The notes beneath the pieces are model-generated. The model saw only the letters and a program-made list of their open reading frames with translations, was not told where the DNA came from and searched no databases. From Catalinimonas alkaloidigena (GTDB lineage Bacteria > Bacteroidota > Bacteroidia > Cytophagales > Flexibacteraceae): a stretch of 64,000 nt of DNA. This document shows, piece by piece, positions 56,189 to 62,956 of the stretch (within the stretch, counting starts at the first letter, position 1; every line of letters starts with the position of its first letter). Position numbers and translations under genes: made by a program. The stretch covers positions 837,222 to 901,221 of the forward strand of contig NZ_FNFO01000002.1 in NCBI RefSeq assembly GCF_900100765.1, read 5' to 3'.

Positions 56189-56300
56189 CGTATAAGGCAA
56201 GGCTGGCTAGTCGCTCCCCCCGTCCAAAGTACCCAACGTATGTGCGACTAAAGTTACCACGAAGTGTTGTAACAGACAAAAGCCAGATTTGACTTATGCG
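56189..56300. repeat. Imperfect nested inverted repeat (cassette-site-like hairpin)
   Basis: Bases 56189-56208 pair with 56281-56300 at 16 of 20 positions. Inside, TAGTCGC (56208-56214) pairs with GCGACTA (56244-56250), and GTTAC/GTAAC (56253-56273) forms a small hairpin. The structure is preceded by TTAACGG and followed by GTTGTTGG, so AAC and GTT lie at opposite ends as in integron attC sites. It does not strictly match the GTTRRRY core. Confidence 0.5.
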
Positions 56301-56302
56301 TT

Positions 56303-56651
56303 GTTGGTTGCCGTACACGTCATACCCAGATTTTCCAGATGTCAATGAATGGAAGAAGAATTGTCATCAAGGAAATAACTAATGATAGATAAGATATACG
56401 TCTTGGTTCATTACGAATAAGCGCAATGATTGATAAAATAAGTGCAATAATTCCGAATAGAGAATATTCTATAAAGGGTAGCAAATTCAGCGAATAAAGA
56501 GCCTGGGTTTTTCCGTCAGCTGTGCTGTATTGAATACCAAGTTGATAATGTTTAAAAAGGACGACAACTAGTCCAATTAAACTAATCAAAATCGAAATAT
56601 ATCGTATTCTCGTCATCCAAGTATGGCAACCAACGTAGTATGGCAACCAAC
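56303..56651. mobile_element. Single-gene unit with inverted-repeat ends (unit 1)
   Basis: The left arm GTTGGTTGCCGTAC (56303-56316) matches, in reverse complement, GTATGGCAACCAAC at 56621-56634 (13 of 14), which is itself tandemly duplicated at 56638-56651. The 17-bp direct repeat is exact (56621-56637, 56638-56654). The arms enclose one AT-rich gene that fills the interval: its stop is 4 bp inside the left arm and its start 5 bp inside the right arm. Confidence 0.5.
56320..56616 (-). CDS. Small three-helix membrane protein
   Basis: A 98-residue hydrophobic protein (ISILISLIGLVVVLFKHY, LLPFIEYSLFGIIALILSI, SLVISLMTILLPFIDIWK) with three membrane helices and short loops. Its codon use is AT-rich compared with the GC-rich backbone, which suggests transfer. 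The start is ATG 56616. It is enclosed by short inverted repeats, and no family is recognised. Confidence 0.6.
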   Translation of the reverse strand: MTRIRYISILISLIGLVVVLFKHYQLGIQYSTADGKTQALYSLNLLPFIEYSLFGIIALILSIIALIRNEPRRISYLSLVISLMTILLPFIDIWKIWV

Positions 56652-56658
56652 GTATGGG

Positions 56659-56676
56659 TAACACACATGTGTGTTA
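56659..56676. repeat. Perfect 18-bp palindrome
   Basis: TAACACACATGTGTGTTA is fully palindromic and lies just after the 17-bp tandem repeat. It covers the stop codon of the integrase fragment. A further partial copy (TGTGTGTTAT) follows at about 56684. Confidence 0.7.
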
Positions 56677-56883
56677 TATTTTATGTGTGTTATTTCCATC
56701 TTGGGGCTCGTCGTCCAGTAGGTTAGGAATCCGTCGCAGTTGACTTGTGGCCACGCGCGTATAGCGTTCCGTAGTTGTACTCGATTCGTGCCCCATTAAG
56801 GTTTGAATATAACGTAAATCTGCGCCATCTTCCAATAGATGCGTGGCAAAGGTATGACGAAGACAATGGGGGGTGACCCGCTT
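56674..56883 (-). pseudogene. C-terminal fragment of a tyrosine recombinase (fragment A)
   Basis: About 70 residues matching the end of Xer/IntI-like tyrosine recombinases: KRVTPHCLRHTFATHLLEDG, then DLRYIQTLMGHESSTTTERY. It retains the HxLRH box, the GH motif and the nucleophilic Tyr (ERYTRV). The N-terminal domain and the first catalytic Arg and Lys are missing. On its N-terminal side homology stops at KRVT, and about 42 bp further on the GH20-tail copy 2 begins. It is not functional alone. Confidence 0.85.
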
Positions 56884-56925
56884 GCCAATGCACAAATTGG
56901 CACCGTATACCGCTACTATAAGCCA

Positions 56926-57066
56926 CACCGCGACGGGGAAGTGACCGGGAAGATGCTCTCCCTCACAGCCGAAGAACTGACCAAGCGCGTGAAGAAGTAA
57001 AACGGATAATGGTGTTTAGGATTCGCTGCCGAGCAACCAGTTCGGCATGAAAGTCCTTTTTAACGG
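56926..57066 (+). pseudogene. GH20 3'-end remnant, copy 2
   Basis: It encodes RDGEVTGKML and SLTAEELTKRVKK and then a stop, closely matching the end of the GH20 gene. The match continues about 70 bp past the stop (GGATTCGCTG, CAGTTCGGCATGAA, TTAACGG). There is no upstream GH20 coding sequence, so this is a detached 3' end, next to recombinase fragment A. Confidence 0.85.
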
Positions 57067-57069
57067 CAA

Positions 57070-57174
57070 ACGCAGCCGCTGGCCGAGCTTGTTTGATGTT
57101 TTCTTCCAAGTATCAATTTCCGTGTTTCGCGAGACTACCACTCTGGCTCATTTTTTCTAGTCTAGTGGCTGCGT
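57070..57174. repeat. Hairpin arms ACGCAGCC/GGCTGCGT following copy 2
   Basis: ACGCAGCC (57070-57077) is the reverse complement of GGCTGCGT (57167-57174). The pair is preceded by TTAACGG and followed by ATTGTTGTG. It occupies the same place relative to the GH20 tail as the larger inverted repeat at 56189-56300. Confidence 0.5.
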
Positions 57175-57177
57175 ATT

Positions 57178-57637
57178 GTTGTGTGCGTATCTATTCTTTA
57201 AAATTATTCTTTCTGTCATTGTATTTGTATTTTCCAGACCCTAACTGTCCATTTTTACCAATATCGACGATCCAATAGTCTCCACCACTACTATACTTCC
57301 ATTTTCCCTGTTCCAACGTCCTGTCGTCAAAAATTACTGTATATGCATTATCTGAGTTTAAATTCAACACGCATGTATCACAGTTCGGGTATTCTGTAAG
57401 ATAATAGACACCAACATATTCCAGTTCGGCATTTCTTTGATTGATATATTGGATATAGCTAAACAGGGTTATAGGTATCAATGCAATGGTCAAATAAACA
57501 AATTCTCGAACCGTAGATTTTTTTTCTCTCATTAATCGAGCAACAATCCATGCTAGAGGAAGCAACAGAATTAAGTAGATAATCCAAAACATTAGTTCTC
57601 CTAGTGCCCACATTTTTTCTATTTTATGGCACACAAC
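57178..57637. mobile_element. Single-gene unit with inverted-repeat ends (unit 2)
   Basis: GTTGTGTGC (57178-57186) and GCACACAAC (57629-57637) are perfect 9-bp inverted repeats with further partial matching outward. They enclose one AT-rich gene whose stop lies 4 bp inside the left arm. The right end (TATGGCACACAACG) resembles the right end of unit 1 (TATGGCAACCAACG). Confidence 0.45.
57191..57613 (-). CDS. Membrane-anchored small protein, unknown
   Basis: A 140-residue AT-rich protein with two N-terminal helices (FWIIYLILLLPLAWIVARLM and VYLTIALIPITLFSYIQYI). An outer domain of ~85 residues follows, with TEYPNCDTCVLNL and GKWKYSSGGDYWIVDIGKNG, a small beta domain with one possible disulfide. 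ATG 57613 starts the first helix well. It is foreign in base composition, with no recognised family. Confidence 0.62.
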   Translation of the reverse strand: MWALGELMFWIIYLILLLPLAWIVARLMREKKSTVREFVYLTIALIPITLFSYIQYINQRNAELEYVGVYYLTEYPNCDTCVLNLNSDNAYTVIFDDRTLEQGKWKYSSGGDYWIVDIGKNGQLGSGKYKYNDRKNNFKE

Positions 57638-57978
57638 GACCGACGCGAACTGCTGGGTTGGGTTGTTGGCGCTTTACTTTCAACAATCAATTTCCATAAT
57701 TGGAGCGACGAATGTTCAGGTTCATTGATGCCAGGCGAGTGGCTACGGCAGCGGCCGACCGCCCGATATGAGAAAAGGCCCGCCAATTATGAAGCCGTCA
57801 TCCTAATCGCAGCCATCAAGTTCTTCGCTTAGTTTGTATACACGACCTAGTTTGCGCATACAAGGCCTGACTTAGAAAAAGCAGCAAACTATGGAAAACA
57901 ACAAGACCCACTGAGTTAACCTTTACCATCTTGATTTTTGACCGTCCACATTGAGGCTGTGGGGCATTCTAATACCTT
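57614..57978. other. Intergenic region inside the island
   Basis: About 365 bp with mixed composition. It includes the right arm of unit 2 and a degenerate repeat near 57830-57862 (TAGTTTGTATAC, TAGTTTGCGCATAC) with TTGTAT/ATACAA arms. A plus-strand frame at 57626-57832 looks non-coding. It is probably the remains of older insertions. Confidence 0.4.
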
Positions 57979-59025
57979 TTATATATCGCTATGAACTTTT
58001 TGCCTTTTTAGTATTTTGACAATTCTAGTATTGATGATTTCTGACAAATTCCAATTATACAGTTTAGGGTCGGTTGTGTTGTAAAACTCAACAATAACAG
58101 CATCAAGGTCTTTGTGATATTTTGCGAAACTCTGGTACCCCGGAACCCAACCGGCATGTTCGTACTCGTAAATGGAGGCATAGATTTCCTGCTCTCCCGG
58201 TTCAAATAACGATCCATCGTTCAATGCCCTCAGGAAAATACCAACGTCTTCTGCTGTGGCTAACATGCCATGTTCGTCTTCCTTCAAATCAAAGGGGTGG
58301 CCTACGTGATAACCACTCATGACTTCGTCTATATTTACCTCATTGAGTGACCCGAATGTATTGCGGAGGTGAAGTGGTGCTAAGATTTCTTCCCGAATGA
58401 ATTGAAAGTTCTTATATCCTAGCTCGTCATCCATTATCTTATTAATTAACAGGTAATTCGTATTGCAATATTCATAGCCTTTGCCTGGTTCAAAATTGGC
58501 CGGTTTGTCCAGAATCAAGGCAAGGCTTTCTTCATAGGTCTTTGTGGGGGCTGACCAAAAGTTTGGAGCGTCCGTAAAATTGGGAATGCCACTTCTGTGC
58601 TGAATCATTAGCCTTAAGGAGATTTTGTCAGCGTTTTCAATTCTGCCCGCAAGCTCCGGTAAATAATCAGCGATTGACTTATCTAATGAAAGTCGTCCAT
58701 CACTTACCAGTTTGGTAACTGCCACTGCGTCATAGAGTTTGCTGATGCTCGCGATCTTAAATAACGCATCAGGCTTTGCCACTACGTTGGATTCTCGATC
58801 GTGCCAGCCGGAAGAAAAATATTGAGGTGGTTGGTCACCTTGGTCGATATAGACAATCATGCCGTCAAAACCATGACCAATGGCTTCATCCAACTGTTCT
58901 TGAATTGTATCGGGTAGTGGAAGTATCCATGCTTTCACCAAAAGCCATGGCACGAAGTACAAGGAGATCGCTGTGCCTAGCAATAAAACTATTCTAAATA
59001 TCTGTTTGGATTGTTTTTTCTTCAT
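57979..59025 (-). CDS. Serine hydrolase of the class C beta-lactamase type
   Basis: A 348-residue protein anchored by an N-terminal helix (IVLLLGTAISLYFVPWLLV). It has the active-site SISK tetrad (LFKIASISKLYDAVAV), the YxN motif (YEYCNTNYLLINKIM) and an HxG motif (HAGWVPGYQSF). The fold is shared by class C beta-lactamases, D-alanyl carboxypeptidases and esterases, so a peptidase or esterase is as likely as a lactamase. Base composition is AT-rich against the flanking genes, indicating transfer. It lies between the two recombinase fragments as apparent cargo. Confidence 0.85.
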   Translation of the reverse strand: MKKKQSKQIFRIVLLLGTAISLYFVPWLLVKAWILPLPDTIQEQLDEAIGHGFDGMIVYIDQGDQPPQYFSSGWHDRESNVVAKPDALFKIASISKLYDAVAVTKLVSDGRLSLDKSIADYLPELAGRIENADKISLRLMIQHRSGIPNFTDAPNFWSAPTKTYEESLALILDKPANFEPGKGYEYCNTNYLLINKIMDDELGYKNFQFIREEILAPLHLRNTFGSLNEVNIDEVMSGYHVGHPFDLKEDEHGMLATAEDVGIFLRALNDGSLFEPGEQEIYASIYEYEHAGWVPGYQSFAKYHKDLDAVIVEFYNTTDPKLYNWNLSEIINTRIVKILKRQKVHSDI

Positions 59026-59097
59026 ATCATCTTGTTGTCTTTCCCTCTTATTCTAATGGTTTACAACCTATGCATACCCCACCGCTGGGTTACTTCT

Positions 59098-59280
59098 TTA
59101 TTGGGGCTTGTTGTCCGGTAGATTAGGACTCCGGCGCAGTTGACTCGTGGCCATGCGCGTATAGCTTTCTGTGGGCTTACTCAATTCGTGCCCCGCTACG
59201 TTTTGAAGATAGTGCAAATCTGCTCTCCCTTCCAACCAGTGTGTTGCAAAGGCAGGACGCAGGCTAGAGGTGACCCGCTT
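59098..59280 (-). pseudogene. C-terminal fragment of a tyrosine recombinase (fragment B)
   Basis: About 60 residues aligned to fragment A: KRVT, FATHWLEGRADLHYLQ, AGHELS, ESYTRMATSQLRR and PNLPDNKPQ. It is more decayed: the HxLRH box has become SSLRPA. It begins at the same KRVT residue as fragment A, and its 5' side is again followed, about 48 bp on, by a GH20-tail remnant. Confidence 0.8.
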
Positions 59281-59328
59281 AGGGAGGCGCACTTGGGTAG
59301 CCACATGCCGTTGAAGGACGCCACATTG

Positions 59329-59390
59329 CGACGCAAGATGGCCGGGAGAATGATCTCACGGGCGAAGAACTGGCCAAACGGGTGAAGAAA
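59329..59390 (+). pseudogene. GH20 3'-end remnant, copy 3 (frameshifted)
   Basis: The stretch resembles the last ~60 bp of the GH20 gene (GCCGGGAGAATGATCTC, GCGAAGAACTGGCCAAACG) but has lost several bases after GATCTC and is out of frame. It abuts the stop codon of the DUF1330-like gene at 59393. There is no trailing TTAACGG site. Confidence 0.75.
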
Positions 59391-59392
59391 GC

Positions 59393-59698
59393 TTATCCGA
59401 GCCTGGTGCCTTTCAGCAACCAGACCGTTTCGATGGACTGCTCTTTCAGGTGCACCATCTGTTTCCGCGCCTCATCCTGAAAGAAAGCCGCCAGGTCCTG
59501 TTCGTCGGAAAATTCTACCAGATGAATTTCGTAAGGTGTTTCGATCGTTTGTGCGATGATCTGGTCGGTTGTGGGGCGATAGCGGAGCAACAGCCGTCCG
59601 TTGTACTTGGCGATCAGAGGAATCGCCACTTCCTCAAACCGATTGAACGTGGCCTCCTGGCCATCCTTTATATAAATGAGCTGAGTTATGTAAATCAT
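59393..59698 (-). CDS. DUF1330-like small alpha-beta barrel protein
   Basis: A 101-residue protein of the dimeric alpha-beta barrel type: MIYITQLIYIKDGQEATFNR, then AIPLIAKYNGRLLLRYRP and EIHLVEFSDEQDLAAFFQDE. It fits the DUF1330/monooxygenase-like group, whose biochemical role is often unknown. It is GC-rich like the backbone, so it marks the right border of the island. Its 3' end is directly beside GH20-tail copy 3. Confidence 0.8.
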   Translation of the reverse strand: MIYITQLIYIKDGQEATFNRFEEVAIPLIAKYNGRLLLRYRPTTDQIIAQTIETPYEIHLVEFSDEQDLAAFFQDEARKQMVHLKEQSIETVWLLKGTRLG

Positions 59699-59867
59699 AT
59701 GCGTACGGGTTCAAATTGCAACAAAATAAGGGCAGTCTTCTTCCCCCTTTTACCTGACTGGCGATTTTTATCATGGGGGCGCGTCTTCTTACAAGGCGGA
59801 GGAGTGATGAAGGATACCTGAAAAGTCCCGGTTCAAAAACCTCCGGAAGCCACTCTGAGCAGCGTGC

Positions 59868-60713
59868 TCAACTAGCATACCGGTTGAAAAAGTGCGCTAC
59901 ATCCTTTATGTCCTGTAAACCCAGAATCCAGCACACTTCCGAGAGGTCCGAAAAGTCCAGTCCACCGGCCGCCACGGCCTCGTTGAGGTAACGCCCCTCT
60001 TTCCCGTTATACTGATTCGCCGTATCGAGGGTGCGCTGCCATATCGTCACCAGGCGGCGATCGCTCATGTGTGTTTTCCATTGGGTGAACTCCGCCGACC
60101 GAAACCCCGGGGTGCCGTTGCCCACTACATTGCCATCGGGTATTTTCTGATAATCAGCGTTGGTCTTGACAAACTGCAGGCTTTCAGGAGAAGTCACCTC
60201 CTCGTTCCAGTCGCTGTGTTGCACCACATGGATCCGCTGCGAGGTAGGCAGGGTGGGTAAATCGGCCTGGATGGCTTTAAGAAGTGCCGCGGTAAAATCG
60301 GACTGGCCCGCTTCGGCAATCCAGACATCGCCTTTTTGGGCAAGCGTTGACTTGACCAGGGCTTTTACCGCGTCGACGGCCCCTGCGAAATTTTCATGCG
60401 CATCGGTCCAGTGGTCGCCAAAGGCAAGCTGAAATAACGCGTTGGGCGGGACGTACAATCCCTCCTGCGTGCCGTAAGTACCGGCAACGGCATGGTAGTT
60501 CAGGTTGGAAAAGGCGGGGTCAGACATCAGCGTAACGAACGCCGCTGCCGAATGCAGGTCGTCCACATCGGTTTTGCAGTCGAATTGCACCAGAAGCAAA
60601 TCCCGTTTCGGGTTGAATTTTCCGGTCTTTAGCAATTTCTCAGTCGTGGCATCGGCGTTGAAGCAGAGGGTCAGCGCCACGAGGGCAAGGAAGAGGCGTA
60701 GGGTAGCGTGCAT
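59868..60713 (-). CDS. Exported nucleoside-hydrolase-like protein
   Basis: A 281-residue protein with a signal peptide (RLFLALVALTLCFNADAT). It has an acidic N-terminal motif QFDCKTDVDDLHSAAAF that resembles the DxDxxxDD calcium site of nucleoside hydrolases. Later VAGTYGTQEG and VWIAEAGQSDFTAALLKAI fit the same Rossmann-like fold. The exact substrate is unclear and the resemblance is partial. It is probably periplasmic and lies 75 bp downstream of the AraC-type gene. Confidence 0.7.
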   Translation of the reverse strand: MHATLRLFLALVALTLCFNADATTEKLLKTGKFNPKRDLLLVQFDCKTDVDDLHSAAAFVTLMSDPAFSNLNYHAVAGTYGTQEGLYVPPNALFQLAFGDHWTDAHENFAGAVDAVKALVKSTLAQKGDVWIAEAGQSDFTAALLKAIQADLPTLPTSQRIHVVQHSDWNEEVTSPESLQFVKTNADYQKIPDGNVVGNGTPGFRSAEFTQWKTHMSDRRLVTIWQRTLDTANQYNGKEGRYLNEAVAAGGLDFSDLSEVCWILGLQDIKDVAHFFNRYAS

Positions 60714-60788
60714 CGTTGGGGTGGTTTGAAGGTATCGTTAGGTTGAGATTCAGCGGGAATAGTCGCGATTTATGTTTCAGTAGCCAGG

Positions 60789-61613
60789 TCATGTCATGGG
60801 TGACGGCCGGAGTACGGAAACGTTTTTGGACAGTTGGGTTGGGGCGACGCCGTATTTTTTCTTGAAGGCAAACGAAAAGTGCGAGAGATCCTCAAAGCCC
60901 AGGTCCAGGTAAATGTCGGAAGGTTTCCCGCCTTCGTGGTCCAGGAGAAAATACGCCTCCTCCAGGCGACGTTGCACTAACCAGCGACTGGGCGTATCGG
61001 AGAAGATCTGCCGAAAATCGCGTTTGAACGCCGACAGACTGCGGCCCGTCAGGAACGCAAAGCGCTCTATGCTCACGTTGAATTTGTAATGCCGGTGCAT
61101 AAAGGCTTCCAGGTCTACTTTGTGGGGTGGACCAAAATCGAAGAAAAGAGCGGCCAGTTTCGGATGAGTGCGCAGCAGAATCAGGAGCAGTTCTTCGCGT
61201 TTCACGTGGGCAAAGGCGTCGTCGATCTGCCCGCCCATCTGGTAGTAAGGCCGTAGGGAGCGAATAAAGGTGGGAATCAACTCACCAGGCTCCAACCGGA
61301 CAAAAGGCCCGCTAACGTGAGCCGGCTCAGCGGTGACGGCGTGGCGTTCCTGATACGATTTCAGAAAAGGCGCATCGAAAATCACCACCACTTTCTCAAA
61401 TTGTCCTTCGTCCTTTTGTTTGGTGTAACGAGCCAACTGGTTTTTGCGCACCAGACAGCATTCGCCGGGGCGTAGCGTGTGGTGCCGGTGGCCGTCGTAG
61501 CCGTGCAGGGTGCCTTTGAGCAGAAACAGAAACATGTGCTCCGCAACAAATTGCTCGGGCGAAATCTGCGGCCCCAGGTAACAGGACGTAATGCGATCAG
61601 CGTTGCTCACCAT
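60789..61613 (-). CDS. AraC-family transcriptional regulator
   Basis: A 274-residue regulator. The N-terminal half is a cupin-like sensor domain (FLLKGTLHGYDGHRHHTLRP, GECCLVRKNQLARYTK). The C-terminal AraC helix-turn-helix pair is at about 175-265 (IERFAFLTGRSLSAFKRDFR, then IYLDLGFEDLSHFSFAFKKK and YGVAPTQL). It follows the SDR gene by 39 bp on the same strand, so the pair is likely one operon. The 15-bp direct repeat upstream of the SDR gene is a plausible binding site. Confidence 0.92.
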   Translation of the reverse strand: MVSNADRITSCYLGPQISPEQFVAEHMFLFLLKGTLHGYDGHRHHTLRPGECCLVRKNQLARYTKQKDEGQFEKVVVIFDAPFLKSYQERHAVTAEPAHVSGPFVRLEPGELIPTFIRSLRPYYQMGGQIDDAFAHVKREELLLILLRTHPKLAALFFDFGPPHKVDLEAFMHRHYKFNVSIERFAFLTGRSLSAFKRDFRQIFSDTPSRWLVQRRLEEAYFLLDHEGGKPSDIYLDLGFEDLSHFSFAFKKKYGVAPTQLSKNVSVLRPSPMT

Positions 61614-61652
61614 TCGTTAAAGATACGGGCTAATCTTTGAAAAATGATGCAC

Positions 61653-62714
61653 TCATCGGGCGCCTGTTTCGGGACGCAAGAGGCCGTAGTGTACCAGACT
61701 TTGGGCCGTGGCCAGAAGGGCTTCTTCGTTCGGGCGGGGTTGCCAACCCAGCAGTTGCTTCGCCTTGGCATTGCTGGCGTTCCGGTAAATGCCCACCAGC
61801 GGCAAAATTGCCCGCGCCTGTGTGTTGAACAGCGCCGCCATCCGTAGTAGCCAGGTAGGAAGGGGCCGGGTGGAAGCCCGTTGCGTCACGTCCGGTAGTT
61901 TCCGGCGGAGGAACTGGCTGATTTCCAGCAGCGACATCGTGCCGCCGGCCAGCGCCAGAAAGCGTTCGCCGTTGGCGGCAGGGTGTGTCATGGCGCGGAG
62001 GTGCAGATCGGCCACGTCGCGCACGTCAACAACTCCCATGCGAATGTCCGGCAGGCGTTTCATGCTCCCGTCCAAAACTTTCTGGAGTAACCCGAAACCA
62101 CTGGAAAGCTCCGGGCCCAGCGCCGGACCGAAAATACCCATCGGATTGATCACCGCTAGCTCCAGGTCGCCTCCTTCGTGGGCCATAAAGTCCCAGGCAG
62201 CCCGTTCTGCCAGCACCTTCGATTGGTTGTAAGCCGACAGCCCTTTCTCATGAGGATCGGTCCAGCTGGTTTCTGTGATCGGCGTGTTGTGATCCCGGTG
62301 GCTGTAGCCCACCGCACCAAAATTGGAAGTCATCACCACGCGTTTCACGCCTGCCTGCCGCGCCGCCCGCAACACCCGCAGCGTACCGTCCACGGCCGGG
62401 CGGATCATCTCGTCCTCGTGGCGGGGCAGTTCCAGAAAGATGGGGGAGGCCACGTGCAGCACGTACGTACAGTCCTGCAGAGCCGTGTTCCAATTGCGGT
62501 CGTGGGTCAGATCGGCCTCTGCAAACGAAAGGCGGTCAAACGAAGCGAGGCCGCCCTGGCGGAGCATGGCCAGGACTTTTTCTTTTTTCTCGAGCGACCG
62601 GACAGTGGTGCGAACCCGATAGCCGCGTTGCAGCAGTTGCAAAATGCAGTGACTCCCGACGAAGCCGGTGCCGCCGGTGACCAGAACAAGGGTGTCAGAA
62701 ACAGAAGGTGTCAT
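61653..62714 (-). CDS. SDR-family NAD(P)H-dependent reductase
   Basis: A 353-residue extended short-chain dehydrogenase of the dihydroflavonol-4-reductase/aldehyde-reductase type. The Rossmann motif is VTGGTGFVGSHCILQLLQRG. Thr/Ser and Tyr-x3-Lys active residues are seen in MTSNFGAVGYSH and YNQSKVLAERAAWDF, with INPMGIFGPAL in the substrate pocket. It precedes the AraC-type gene. It probably reduces aldehydes or ketones; the substrate is unknown. Confidence 0.92.
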   Translation of the reverse strand: MTPSVSDTLVLVTGGTGFVGSHCILQLLQRGYRVRTTVRSLEKKEKVLAMLRQGGLASFDRLSFAEADLTHDRNWNTALQDCTYVLHVASPIFLELPRHEDEMIRPAVDGTLRVLRAARQAGVKRVVMTSNFGAVGYSHRDHNTPITETSWTDPHEKGLSAYNQSKVLAERAAWDFMAHEGGDLELAVINPMGIFGPALGPELSSGFGLLQKVLDGSMKRLPDIRMGVVDVRDVADLHLRAMTHPAANGERFLALAGGTMSLLEISQFLRRKLPDVTQRASTRPLPTWLLRMAALFNTQARAILPLVGIYRNASNAKAKQLLGWQPRPNEEALLATAQSLVHYGLLRPETGAR

Positions 62715-62764
62715 ACGAAGTACAATGGATAGCGCAAAGGTCGCTCCTCGTACGGTAGGCTAGT

Positions 62765-62802
62765 TTGTTGAAACGTCCAATGTTACGTTGTTGAGACGTC
62801 CA
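62765..62802. promoter_or_regulatory. 15-bp direct repeat, candidate AraC-type operator
   Basis: TTGTTGAAACGTCCA (62765-62779) and TTGTTGAGACGTCCA (62788-62802) are direct repeats with one mismatch, 23 bp start to start. AraC-family proteins bind two direct half-sites spaced by about two helical turns. The pair lies 51 bp upstream of the SDR gene start, in the likely promoter region. Confidence 0.6.
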
Positions 62803-62956
62803 CGGCGAATCGCTACCGATAAGGTAAGGCAGCGAAGAAAAGAAAAGGCTGGTAACGGGTTACGCACGCTATGCTAACGTCGCGCTTTCGGGCAACGGCT
62901 GGCAGGCGGCGTGAGCGTAGACTCGTTCATCTACTTCCGGAAGAGGGCCCACGCGG

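Noticed and set aside
57626..57832. 68-codon plus-strand frame inside the island
   Set aside because: It overlaps the end of unit 2, has no recognisable domain and reads like chance translation of GC-rich DNA.
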